Of a stretch of 64,000 nucleotides of DNA, positions 11,653 to 22,500 are shown piece by piece (positions within the stretch are counted from its first letter, which is position 1; each line of letters begins with the position of its first letter). The notes under the pieces are model-generated. The model saw nothing but the letters and a program-made list of their open reading frames with translations, ran no database searches and had not been told where the DNA came from. The DNA is from Liolophura sinensis (taxonomy: Eukaryota > Mollusca > Polyplacophora > Chitonida > Chitonidae), in contig NC_088295.1 of the NCBI RefSeq assembly GCF_032854445.1, forward strand, positions 44,815,385 through 44,879,384. Direction: 5' to 3'. Position numbers and translations under genes: made by a program.

Positions 11653-11793
11653 ATGTCAATGACAGTGCCAATGACTGTGCCAATGCTGGTGCCAATGACT
11701 GTGCCAATGCTAGTGCCAATGACAGTGCCAATGCTGGTGCCAATAAGAGTGCCAATGCTGGTGCCAATAGTGATGCCAATGCTGGTGCAAATA
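11653..11793. repeat. 12-bp minisatellite (GTGCCAATGNNN)
   Basis: Seen: about eleven tandem units GTGCCAATG plus three variable bases (ACT, CTG, CTA, ACA, AGA, GTG), often alternating so that a 24-bp higher-order period appears. The unit is a multiple of three, so open frames run on both strands with four-residue periodicity (for example TVPM/LVPM). These are by-products of the repeat. Confidence 0.9.
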
Positions 11794-11956
11794 CCCAAGT
11801 TGGCCCACTTCACCGAGAAATGTTGTATCAATATTCTGCACAATAAATGGCCGTCAGAAACTACTGGAATCACCTAGTTGCCATGTTCCATATTACACAC
11901 AATGCATGGTTTATGCAGACACAGTTTATGTCATCTTACATGCTCTTATGTGCATG

Positions 11957-12240
11957 TGAGTGAGTGAATGAGTGAGTGAGTGCTTGGGATTTAATGTCGT
12001 ATTTAACAATTTTTCAGTCATGTGACAACAAAGGAATCCACAGAGTACGTGTATTGTACCTCCTTGAGGCAGGACAGATTTCCGCCACTCTTCTGTCTAG
12101 TGCTGCTTCAATGAGACGCCTTACCGAAGGCAAGTAAGCCACCCCACCCAAGCCATTATATAGATATGGGTTAACCAGCTGTCGCACTATCCCCTTCATG
12201 CTGAATGCCAAGTGAGGAAGTTACAACTTTCTCTTTTAAG
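11957..12240 (-). mobile_element. SINE (family 2) lacking its tRNA head
   Basis: Seen: matches 30709-30985 in order (GTGAGTG tail, TGCTTGGGATTTAATGTCG, CAATTTTTCAGTCATGTGAC, GAAGGAATCC, AGTGCTGCTTCAATGAGACG, AAGCCATTATATAGATATGGG, GAATGCCAAGTGAGGAAG, CTCTTTTAAG) but stops before the tRNA-like part, so it is 5'-truncated. The open frame at 12014-12211 is this repeat. Confidence 0.8.
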
Positions 12241-12383
12241 GCTTATGTGCATGTTGATGATGATGTATCTTATCATGAATCGGATAACAACTTGTTCACA
12301 GAAATCACAAGATGAATTACACCTAGCTGAATATTTAAACAATAAAATATAAATCTATTAATCAATAAAAATATCAAAAAAAA

Positions 12384-12465
12384 AAACATTTTGTTAGTAA
12401 TATTGTAGGTATGCCAAAATTGTTTATAATTTTGGCATACCTACAATATTACTAACAAAATGTTT
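12384..12465. repeat. Perfect inverted repeat, 38-bp arms with 6-bp spacer
   Basis: Seen: arms 12384-12421 and 12428-12465 are exact complements around GTTTAT. The top of the hairpin, AAAATTGTTTATAATTTTGG, recurs as a direct repeat at 12481-12501. Non-coding. Probably a fold-back (template-switch) duplication or small fold-back element; a hairpin RNA is possible if transcribed. Confidence 0.95.
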
Positions 12466-12501
12466 ATATAAAATTTATATAAAATTGTTTATAATTTTGG
12501 C

Positions 12502-14013
12502 TCAGGTTATATGTATGCCTATACAATATAAGTATTTTAACTTTGTCACAATGTTGCTGACACGTTAGACAGGTATGGGCAGTGTAATTTTCCTTTAATA
12601 GAAATCTTACAGTGACTCTGCCACTTACTGCCACTATTGACGGCCCTATGAATTGTCAGCAGAATTACACAAAATCCCTGTCGGGAGATGGGATGGAAAC
12701 CCCATCTTGTGTATACACACATATTACACTGCTAGGCCCTAAAAACACTCCAATCACCTGTAATGAGTAATGCAGTTTTATCTTTTAACTATATAATTGT
12801 AGCCGCAGTGTAAGCTTCCAAAGAATATTGGGTTTAATTTGCCTAATGCTTACCAGTTCAGTGTCATGCTGTACAGATTTATATCTTCAAGGGAAAAACT
12901 GAAATTGATTTATTTTTTGAAATTTATTAATTACATGTGCATGTAATAAGAGCCCTTTCTTCTTTTTTAATCCTTGAAAAATTAAGCCTGATGTTCCATG
13001 AAATGTCTACAAAAAGGTGGCTGAGACCACATAAAAAAAAAGAAAAAGAATACTGACAATTTCTTCCTCTGGAAACTGCATGAATATGCACATATTATTT
13101 GAATATAGGATTCAGTATTCTTACACTTGATTAAAATATCATAAATATATATATGCAATTTAGAAATGAAGAACTAAAACCTTCATCAAATGTAGATTCT
13201 ACATACTACAAAGAGTTGTAACACTGGGGGAATCCATCCCCAATGTGAAAAGAGGAGTAACACAATCCATGCTGGAGTTATCTCCCCTGTGTGGTAGGCA
13301 CTGCAGTTTTGGCTTGTATTAACTTTCTCCTTTATACAAGATCAGCTAAAGTTACACTTAAAGTCAAATTATCATTTAATATGCAATTTAGAAGTCATCA
13401 TAAATGTATGTGACAATATACATATAGAGAGTAGCCACTTACTTGCACTGTTGCATTATAAAATCAGCAATGCTGGTACAATTAACAACACAGAGGTGAA
13501 TGTCAAAAGTCGCATGTCAAGCACGAAAAAATACAAAAAAAAAAAACAAAACTAACACAGTCACCAAAATTATGCCCCATCCCTTTGAATAACCATCCCA
13601 TAATTGACCAATTACTGACAGTGACAACCTTCTGATAAAAGCTTAAAAAGAATAAATTATCTTCTGAGGAGGAGTTATGAAGGTACATAATCACTCCAAA
13701 TAATGTAATTGACAGTAATTAGTTATCTACATGTAACTGAACGAGATTGTAATCAAGTAATAAAAAATCTCTATATGAAGAATGTACATCCAAATATATA
13801 GGAACTTTAATCTCAGTTATGCCAACTACGTGTTGGCCTATGTTTGTTGCACTGTTATTAAAATGCAGTGGATTTAATTATTTCATTTCTTTTTGATGCT
13901 GAGCTCAAAAATTGTTCACATATGTGTTTGAAATTTGGTTTATAGAATGCTCAGAAAAAAACATCGACTGTCATCAGATGAGATGCAAAGTACCCTGATA
14001 AAAACCTCCTGAC
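12502..14013. other. Non-coding stretch
   Basis: Seen: AT-rich unique sequence with short A-runs (13030, 13530). No repeat or exon recognised. Confidence 0.45.
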
Positions 14014-14411
14014 TTAAAGGGTACATGAAACGATTTTTCTTTATTCGTGAATAAATTCGGTTTAGAATGTATACTGTATAAAAATACACAATAACTTCTC
14101 CGCTTTTTCTTAGGAAGTAAACATAGCTTTGAAATCCGGAAATTAAGTAGCCTGCAGTGGTCGTGTCAAAGGTGATAACTGTCAAAACAACTCTAGGGGT
14201 GAAGGGGGATGGCAGCAAGCTGGTTCTGGGATCCCAATAAATTCACCAATTATGTCAATTCCAAAAATTTCTAACCATTTATGGAAAATATGCATAAATG
14301 TTTGAGGTTGGTTATTAACAGAAATATGTATAAAATAAGCCCCAAATATTAATATTTTTCTTCTCAGTTTTCTTCACTTTTTGAAGCAAAGTTTTGTTCA
14401 TTTCCCTTTAA
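14014..14411. mobile_element. 398-bp TTAA-ended element with imperfect terminal inverted repeats
   Basis: Seen: left end TTAAAGGGTACATGAA and right end TTCATTTCCCTTTAA are imperfect inverted repeats (about 14 of 16 pairing). Each end begins or finishes with TTAA. The interior is non-coding. Known: TTAA target sites are typical of piggyBac-type DNA transposons. Inference: a non-autonomous miniature element. TTAA is so AT-rich that the edge assignment is uncertain. Confidence 0.5.
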
Positions 14412-14468
14412 ATCTCAATCTTTCTTAAAATTCCTTTTCATGTATCCTTTAACCCACAGCTCACATAT

Positions 14469-14580
14469 GGATTTGAGTCTACAACCTCATTAGTCAATGG
14501 CCAATTATTGATACATCTGACAGGTGTTCAAGGCCACTAAAAAGCCAATGCTTTAATCAAATGAGCCAAAATTCTTAGGG
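14469..14580 (-). mobile_element. Possible tRNA-derived fragment (second copy)
   Basis: Seen: shares about 30 bases of the B-box region with 8008-8060. Continues to AATCAAATGAGCCAAAATTC, which could be a decayed A-box side. Low information content. Confidence 0.3.
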
Positions 14581-15767
14581 AGGAGGGGACAATTGTCTGA
14601 ATTGTTAAAAGTGATTAATTGTTGCCTTCACTTAATACACAGGTTTAAAGATTTAAAGTAGATCTGGCAGCTGCAGGAATCAACATTTAATAGTGTAGCT
14701 TAGTTGTTGAAAGGAGCACTTGATCATTCCTTATTTATCATTATAATGTAGACTGTGTCCCAAATGATATGTCAGCTCAGTCTCTGACTCTATGTGACAT
14801 ACACATAACTTCATCTAACTCACTAATACCCTAGAGGGATAAAAACTTTTTGGAAAAGCCCAACAAGTGGCCAGTAATCTATACAGCCCAGATGACTGTT
14901 CACATTTCTGAGCAAAGATGAGGGAAATTGGGAAAGCCTGTATAGAATTTCCTAACCCAGTATGAGGTATGGGATTAATTTTCCCATTAGGCCCCAGAGG
15001 AGTAATTGCTACTGATATGTAAAACATGGTACACTCCAAAACTTATTGCAGTGGAGAGTCACTAGAGACAGCCCGGATAAAGAGCTCATGAATAAGCCAT
15101 TGGAAAGTTTAGTCTTACGCAACCCGATTTGGATACCTGCCACCGTGGCCGAATCGATCCTTATTTGGTCAGCCATCAAACAGAAGGCTTCGACAACATT
15201 TGAATTGCAAAATTATCGCAGACACTTGCATAGATAAAGCTCTCGAGGATTAAAGCTTGTCTGGCCTAATATGATAGAACTGATTGTGTTTCGTTCTATA
15301 TGTAGTAATATAAAAAGCCCATGTGCACCAGAAACACATTTTTTGGCCATTGCCAATATATGACCCCATCCTGCCATTCCCTAACGACACCAGCAGAACT
15401 GATTACTGTGGCTAAATGTACAAACAATGAACTGTGATGAGCAAATTACCATAACTACATCAACCATATCTGTGAAAGTATGTTATTTTAAATTTCTGAT
15501 TTGTTTTTCTGTACCTTTAATGCTTTATTCCAGAAATAATATTTCCAGCACATTGCAATGCAAATGAACCCCATCCAGTCTGGAAAAATACACAATATTA
15601 TTGCTACTCCTTTCAGGGTACCTATATTAAAACGAACTATACATTTTCTTGAAACAAACAGATCCCACTGGGTACATATTTCATAACTGTCTGATCATTC
15701 AAATCAAAATTAAATCCAGAAAAGGTCACACCTCCCCATATGCAAAATTTCATAAATTTAACTGTTT
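14581..15767. other. Non-coding stretch with a CpG-rich patch
   Basis: Seen: 15065-15250 has about a dozen CpGs in 190 bases and a 63-codon plus-strand frame (from TTG, no ATG at its start) reading PLESLVLRNPIWIPATVAES. It may be an exon or old transposon fragment. Remainder plain. Confidence 0.35.
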
Positions 15768-15780
15768 GATTATGCTAAGA

Positions 15781-16042
15781 TTTATTTATTTATTTGATTG
15801 ATGTTTTACACTGTACTAAAGAATATTACATATGACGGCAGCCAGTATTATGGTGGGCGGAAACAGGGCAGAGCCCGCGGGAAACCCACAGCCATCCGCA
15901 GGTTACTGGCAGACCTTTCCACGTACGGCCAGAGAGGAAGTCAGTATGAGCTGGACTTGAACTCACAATGACCGCATTGGTGAGTGGCTGCTGGGTCACT
16001 ACGCTGCGCTAGCGCACTTACCAACTGAGCCACGGAGGCCTC
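15781..16042 (-). mobile_element. Full-length tRNA-headed SINE (family 1) with 13-bp target-site duplication
   Basis: Seen: read on the minus strand it starts with a tRNA-like head (A-box-like TGGCTCAGTTGG, B-box-like GAGTTCAAGTCC). The body follows (CTGGC...CTCTGGCCGTACGTGG, GGGCTCTGCC, CCACCATAATACTGG) and it ends in (AAAT)n. It is flanked by the exact duplication GATTATGCTAAGA at 15768-15780 and 16043-16055, proving retrotransposition. Known: this architecture matches V-type/tRNA SINEs reported across molluscs (RUDI-like, from memory). No protein is encoded; it depends on a LINE for movement. Confidence 0.9.
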
Positions 16043-16055
16043 GATTATGCTAAGA

Positions 16056-17498
16056 ATATTATCACATGCTTTTCCTATTGGGTATTACAGTCGCTATCAG
16101 AAGACAAATCTATCATCAACATAAACAGATCTGTGAAACCCTGAAGTGAGTCACTCTGTCCAAGGCCAGTTTTCAATTCTAATTCACATAAAAAAATCAC
16201 AAGTTATCATAAGTAGTTTCATAGATATTACAAATATTTTCCAATGATATTCTGGATCACGTTGAATCTAGATGATCATAAACGCGATCAAAATATTAGA
16301 TGGTTTAAGAAAAGTTGATAGTGTTAATTTGGTGATAATATTACTAGCCAAACTTCCCCCCTAATTATGAAAGAAGACTTGGTAATAAACACTGTAATAA
16401 TGGTATGAATAAATACCTAGAACTATCAATTATCACCTATAATTTTCTAATTATGTGAAACTATGTAAGAATGAGGAAACATTAAAGTTGGTATAAAATA
16501 ACATTATCGCACAGAGCACATATAACCTGTGTGCCAAACTAATCCTTCGGAAATAATTTGGGTCACATTATCATTACTAATATCACAATCTGTTAAATCA
16601 CATGTTTAAGTTATAAAAACACTAGGAAAAGTCAAGTTTTCAATGTGAATATAGCACTGGACAAAAACACCCATACAGAGACTCTCATTGATGAATGATG
16701 CCAAAGAACAGATATTAGAAGACTGAGGTTCCACACTGGTGAATGTAGACTGTGAAACACTCAACTCGTTTTGTAACTAAAAACTGGAGGTCACTTTGTA
16801 AGGAATTGTTGTTCAATTAATCAGTTAAGGAAATTGCATGTAATAATGAAGATTCTTGATGGATTACATTTATGTCATGTCTTTTTTCGTAACTACATTC
16901 AAGATCCTTCTTTGTTTATTTCACCAACTAAATCATGACGTCATTAAAAGTCAAAACCCTACCTGAAAGAAAGTTCATTGTAAAAACTTATTCAGTGAAG
17001 ACCATTTGCTCAGTTAAGTACTGGAACATAGCGAAATAACCTTGTGAGGTGAAACTCTGGATTATTTGAATAATTACTGAAGGAAAAAGCAAAAACTTAC
17101 CTATTATGCAGAACAGGCACAGCACATGTAATTAGAAAAGAAGAATGTATTAGAAATGTGTAGACATAGATAGAATATGTACTAGTTACATAATACACAG
17201 AGAAACACTTTGAAGAACATTCATACAATCAACAATCTACAAAGATTTACACTGTTTGCGAATAAAGCGCACGTCGTTAAGGACAAATTACACAGCTAGA
17301 ATTCACCGCTATGCATTCAAGCACAAAAAGAAGTTAAAATTAGAGATGGTGATGTCACATATTATGTGTTCAAAAACAAAATGTGATTCAGCCCAGAAAT
17401 ATGTAAATTGGATCCAACCTGAAAAAGAACCCTGCTGTCAAAGATTTTCGAAGACCTATAAAGTAGCTTTCAATACCCATAATGTTAACTTTAGGTGT
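16056..17498. other. Non-coding stretch
   Basis: Seen: AT-rich unique sequence. A consensus-like minus donor (TAG|GTAAGT near 17089) has no coding frame before it. Confidence 0.45.
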
Positions 17499-17665
17499 AT
17501 TATTTATTTATTTATTTAATTATTTGATTAAAGTTTAAGGCATTACTTCAGATTACTTCACTTATACAACAGAGACCAGCTTTATGTTTTGGGGAAACTG
17601 GGCATAGCCCTGGGAAGCAGATGACTATCTGCTAGTTGCTGTCAGACCCTCCCACTTACAATTAG
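17499..17665 (-). mobile_element. Old SINE fragment (family 1)
   Basis: Seen: ATTTATTTATTT tail, then TTACTTCACTTATACAACAG..CCAGCTTTATG and GGGAAACTGGGCATAGCCC, a heavily mutated 3' body. No head, and no duplication found. Confidence 0.65.
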
Positions 17666-19116
17666 TTGCATATATGCGGAAAATATTATGCAGAAAATGT
17701 CACTAATAAGCAAAATTCAAGTCCTGGAACAGTCAAAATCTTCAAGCTACATGTATGCATATATAAGTATAGTCTCAGATGACCACAATAAAGATGCAAA
17801 GAATACACTAGTAAAACCTGATAAAGTTAAACCACTCTGTTGGGGGTCAGGGGTGCAATGGTGAAATTAGTGGTGAGAAAAACCTGACCCTATGGAAATC
17901 GTCCATGAAGCAAGCTTGAATGATATCCTGGCCAGAGGGTAGGGGTAGCAGACTACCGGGATCTCACCCACATGTGTGGCCGATAGATAGTAGTGTACTG
18001 TATACAGCTTTCTCATACAGTAAGTTATACAGTCATTTCATATAAGGAAGAAGATTTATCTTAGTAAACAGTAGCGATTTAGAACTGAAGTAAGCAACTT
18101 ATGAGTTAGAATTAGAATAAACACAGTTAACACAATTAACAAATACAGATAGTTAGTAGTTAAATGGTCACTAGTTAAAATCCTTCATGTGGCCATATTT
18201 CACTGGTTTCACATATCTATCTAAATAATAGCAAAGAAATACATGTATCTTTTGAAAAATTCAAATATATCTGTCAGTTTAAAGATACCAGTTATTTGGG
18301 AGGTTTAATGTTCTGTTAATGTACAATGTAGATACAGAAGGTTTACTGCTGCATATATCTCTAAGATCTCATGCTTGGATACTACAAAGTAATTATTTCT
18401 AATTTGTATATATTACTTTCCACATAACTTGGAAATATATTTTAAATTTATCTGCCTTTTTAAACTACATTTTGTAATGTTATGCACATATATTCTAATT
18501 AGCTACAAAATGACAAATACATTATTTTAGTATTGTATATACATCCAATCTACTAGTCTTACTGAATGAAGAGGACACAATTTATCATAGAAGCTTTCAT
18601 CACAACATGGAACTAATGAAAAAATATCTCGCCCTAGCTGACATTTGTCCAAAAAAAAAAAAAAAAAAAAAAGAAGTCAGGTTACTTCTAGACAAGATGT
18701 ATTGCCATTCCAAACTGCAGTTAACTGGTCTGAATGATGGAAGGATTTTTAGAAATCCTGTGGCAGCTAGATATCACAAGGCTTGTCCCTGATTCATTCA
18801 TGGTAGTGACTATCAGATAGCTGACAGAGTCACTCCTACTGCCATGGCCCTGTAACTGTTTACATCCAAGGTTATAACAGGCCAAAGAGCAGTCAGTGCA
18901 AACTGAGTTAGTTAGAGTCCAGATATTGTATCAAGAGACAAAGGAAATTCCTTAAAGCCAGTGTCTAGACAAGATGTCCATACTGAAAAACCACATCGTT
19001 TTGATATTGAAGGCATCTGTTTATCTACATGTATGGTCTGACAGTGAACTGACTTTCAACCCAAACATCTTGACTTGCAAAAGAAAAACAAAATGATAAG
19101 TTTGCATCTAACAAAA
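17666..19116. other. Non-coding stretch
   Basis: Seen: AT-rich sequence with the poly(A) tract at 18651. Nothing else recognised. Confidence 0.45.
18651..18672. repeat. Poly(A) tract
   Basis: Seen: 22 A after ACATTTGTCC. It interrupts a short open frame at 18607. No SINE body seen. Confidence 0.85.
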
Positions 19117-19129
19117 CAGTATAAAATGA

Positions 19130-19264
19130 TTTGATTTTATTTATTTATTTGATTGGTGTTTTACGTCGTACTCAAGAATATTTCACTTATACAACAGCGG
19201 CCAGCAATATGGTGGGAGGAAACCGGGTAGAGCCCAGGGGAAACCCACAACCATCCGCAGGTAG
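19130..19264 (-). mobile_element. 5'-truncated SINE (family 1) with 13-bp duplication
   Basis: Seen: only the 3' half of the body and the (AAAT)n tail are present, yet a perfect 13-bp duplication CAGTATAAAATGA flanks it at 19117-19129 and 19265-19277. The truncation therefore happened during insertion, as in incomplete target-primed reverse transcription, and not by later deletion. Confidence 0.9.
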
Positions 19265-19459
19265 CAGTATAAAATGAATAAAGGAGGATATTATACAAGT
19301 CTATGGTCAATCATTGCAGACAAGTAAACTTGGACTGAAAGATAAATTCTGTAAACTGCAAAACTACAATAATAAGGGAGACTACAGGCCTGGAAAGATT
19401 TTTTAAAATCAAAATTTGGTGAATTTTAATCAATTTTATATAACTGATTAGGGAATAAC

Positions 19460-19550
19460 ACTTTCCCAAGAATATTTCACTTCTTCAACTGTTTTACAAA
19501 GGGAGCAAACCGGAGTGCATGGGGGAAAACCCTCAACCTTTGGCAAGTAT
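19460..19550 (-). mobile_element. Old SINE body fragment (family 1)
   Basis: Seen: CCAAGAATATTTCACTTCTTC, then GGGAGCAAACCGGAGTGCATGG and a CCCTCAACCTTTGGCAAG segment align with the family body read on the minus strand. No tail or head preserved. It lies only about 200 bases from the 19130 copy and in the same orientation. Confidence 0.55.
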
Positions 19551-22500
19551 ATGAAAAATTTTGTCTTCGGGATTTTCTTCTGAGCTAGTGTAGGACTGAA
19601 GCATTACACTCCATGTGTCTTCATGATTCTGATGAACACTGCAGTAAAATCACTAACTGCTTAAATTTATTACAATTAAAATTCTAGCTCAAAATCCAAA
19701 CAAAATCCTTTATGTAAGGCTAAAGGAGAGATACCGGTTTACATAATGCCAGATGGTTGACTTAGTCACCTTGAAACAGGCCCTAAACTTTGTAATCATT
19801 AAGGTAAGGTCAGGAGAGAAATGAATAAACCAGCTACTACCAGTAAATGGTGTGGTCTGTGAAGATAGCCTGATTAGCACCATGAGCTGGCTTCACTATC
19901 TGTTCACAACCAGTGTTTCTTTCTCGTCAACTTCTCCTGCACTGCTTTCTACTGAAGCATCATAACAACTGACACTGTGTTGAGTAAAACCCTGGCTTGT
20001 CCAGTTCTCTGTATCATCAACCTTCATCTGCTTAACCAGAAGTTTTGCCAGACAAATTCGTATCTTCTTCTCCTTCACAAACCCAATTTTGCAGCTTGTC
20101 TGAGACACTAATAGTGGTTAGAACGCAAACTAATTCCCCACACTGATTCTCAGACATCAGTTCTGGCAATAGTCCAAGGTGTAACCAGTAACTACGTGTA
20201 CCAATGTGGAAACTGACAATGGAAATACTGTACCTACATATAGTGTTTGACTGTAACTGTCATTATCGTGTGCATAACTGACCATGGAACACTTTTTGCC
20301 AACAAAAAGTTTGGCTCCAGAGCGTTATTTTCAAACAAGTAACCGATTCTCAAACCTGGCTTTCTGATCAGCTTATGCTATTAGAGAGACATTCCATTCA
20401 AATGTTGAAAAAGTCGGAAATACTTGAGTTTTACCAGGAAATTACATGGTTTACAATTATTATTTTTACATTATTGGGGAAAAGAGCTTTAGGAAAACCA
20501 AGTTAAAAGTTTTGAATGTCCTAGTCCTTTTCCTTTTCACATGTGCCTTATAGTCTGTAAAGTGTACAGTTCCTCCATTGCTGAAAAATCCATTAAACAG
20601 CTTGTGTTGAAAATACTGCCTATAAAAGTTCCTGCAAGATTTATTGCCCTTTGACTAACTCTCCTTTAGCAATGTGCCTAATCATGCTTTTGTTCTTCAA
20701 GGACACACTTAATTGAGGGCTGAGCAGACCTGTATCCAGACTGGATCACCAATGACAGAGAGACACTGACAGGACAGTCTGGTGCCATGGAGGCTGGTGT
20801 AATGTGGAAACAGCCCAGAAACCACTTGTTCCAGGCGGCCAAGGGACAGCGCGATGCCATGGTGACACAGTGGCCTGCCATATGGTCTGTGCTCTGAGTC
20901 ATAAACCCCTAGAGATGACCTCCTCTCTGTCCATAGAACTTTGTCCCCAGTCAGGGGACATTACACAATTAACAGGCCTATCCTGATGGGGTATAATTGT
21001 CCAGTTGATCACACAGAACCACTTGACCAGGCCTCTTGAGACAACTCAGCCATGTCATCATTTCAGCCTCTGGAAAGTTGTCCAGTCCCTGGGGGATTCC
21101 TTGTCGCAAGGCCTGCTCTCAGTCACAGAACCTTTCCACAATCGGAACCGCAGAAATTGCATCATGGAAGTCAAAAAAAGTCATGTAGGGCTGCTTTGAA
21201 AAGCATTCACACATTTATTTAACAAGATCGTCAGCTATTCAACTTCACCACTGCACAATGCAGCACATTTCACACTTCCCTGCAGGAATTCCAATTAAAT
21301 TAAGATACAGAAAAAGAATCTGAAAATGCATTCCTTCAAAATGTCAATAAATTAATGGTGTGACTACTTAAAATTCCACTTAAAGTCAGCAAGTTAAATT
21401 TGTGTGGAATTTAAAATGCTTTGATCCATGAAGAAATTCTGAGCATCCTCGTCACTGTGCACGAGAGAGGAAACTTGCTCGGAAATTGAAGCATACAATA
21501 TTCATGTGTTCTGTGCCCAGCCCACACTTCTACCACTCCACCTGAGCTCAATGAGCCTCCAGCTGATCAAATTTCTGACTGCTGCTCCTAAATTTTGCTA
21601 CCATATCAAGGTAATACTCGAGATAGATAGTTGTCAAACTGATAACTGTATCCAAAGGTAACTGGTAATTTTTCATGAAATCCACTGTTCATGTTGGAAA
21701 AGTAGACAACCAATTTCCCTGGATAATGTGTCATCAACTTTTACTTGACCAATAACATTCGAAAGCCCTTGAAGACCGGTCACTAATTATTTATGGAGCG
21801 AAGGAGGTCATGTAAAATGTCAACTTTTTCCATGAACCCTGTACAGTGTTGATCACAGTGAAAAGTGAAAAGTTGTGAATAGTTTCAAATTATGAACACA
21901 ACCATCCTCATTTTCAATTAGAGTTAAAAACTGAAATCATGAATTTACCATTACTTTTACACAGATATCAAGTATTTAGTAAGTAATCCTGCTAATTTGT
22001 TCCGAATGAACAATGTATGATTTCCAATAATGCTAATGTACGAATATTGGTTAGGAAGGGATATGCTATTTGTCAACTATCAGTATTTTTTTTAAAAAGG
22101 GACTTGAACGATTTGACAATTATGATACTGTCCTCATTACTCTCCAAGCTGCTGTCCTTTACATCAAAGGTCATCATATGGATGAAATCATGCCAATCAA
22201 TCATTCAATCTTTGATACTCAAAGTTTTAGTAAGATGTACACTCAAGTTTAACTTGATATCATCTGAAGAAACCCCGTTCAGTTTTAACATATTACTATC
22301 CTTTCGTAAACAGATTAGACTTACATTATTTATCGCGCTAAAAGCTTGGCCGCTTGTTTCCATAACTTTGGAGTGCAGTAGTCATCATGAATAACTGAAT
22401 ACCAAAAAGTGGAGAGAATTGAGCAAGATCTGTGCAGTAACTAATGAATTGTTGATTCTTTTCATTGTCCACAGACGCCTTTTTAGTCACTAATCAGGCC

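Noticed and set aside
11570-11877. Repetitive frames on both strands
   Set aside because: They are by-products of the 12-bp minisatellite.
12384-12465. Rho-independent terminator or canonical pre-miRNA
   Set aside because: The organism is eukaryotic, and the stem is perfect and AT-rich, unlike typical miRNA precursors; a fold-back duplication is simpler.
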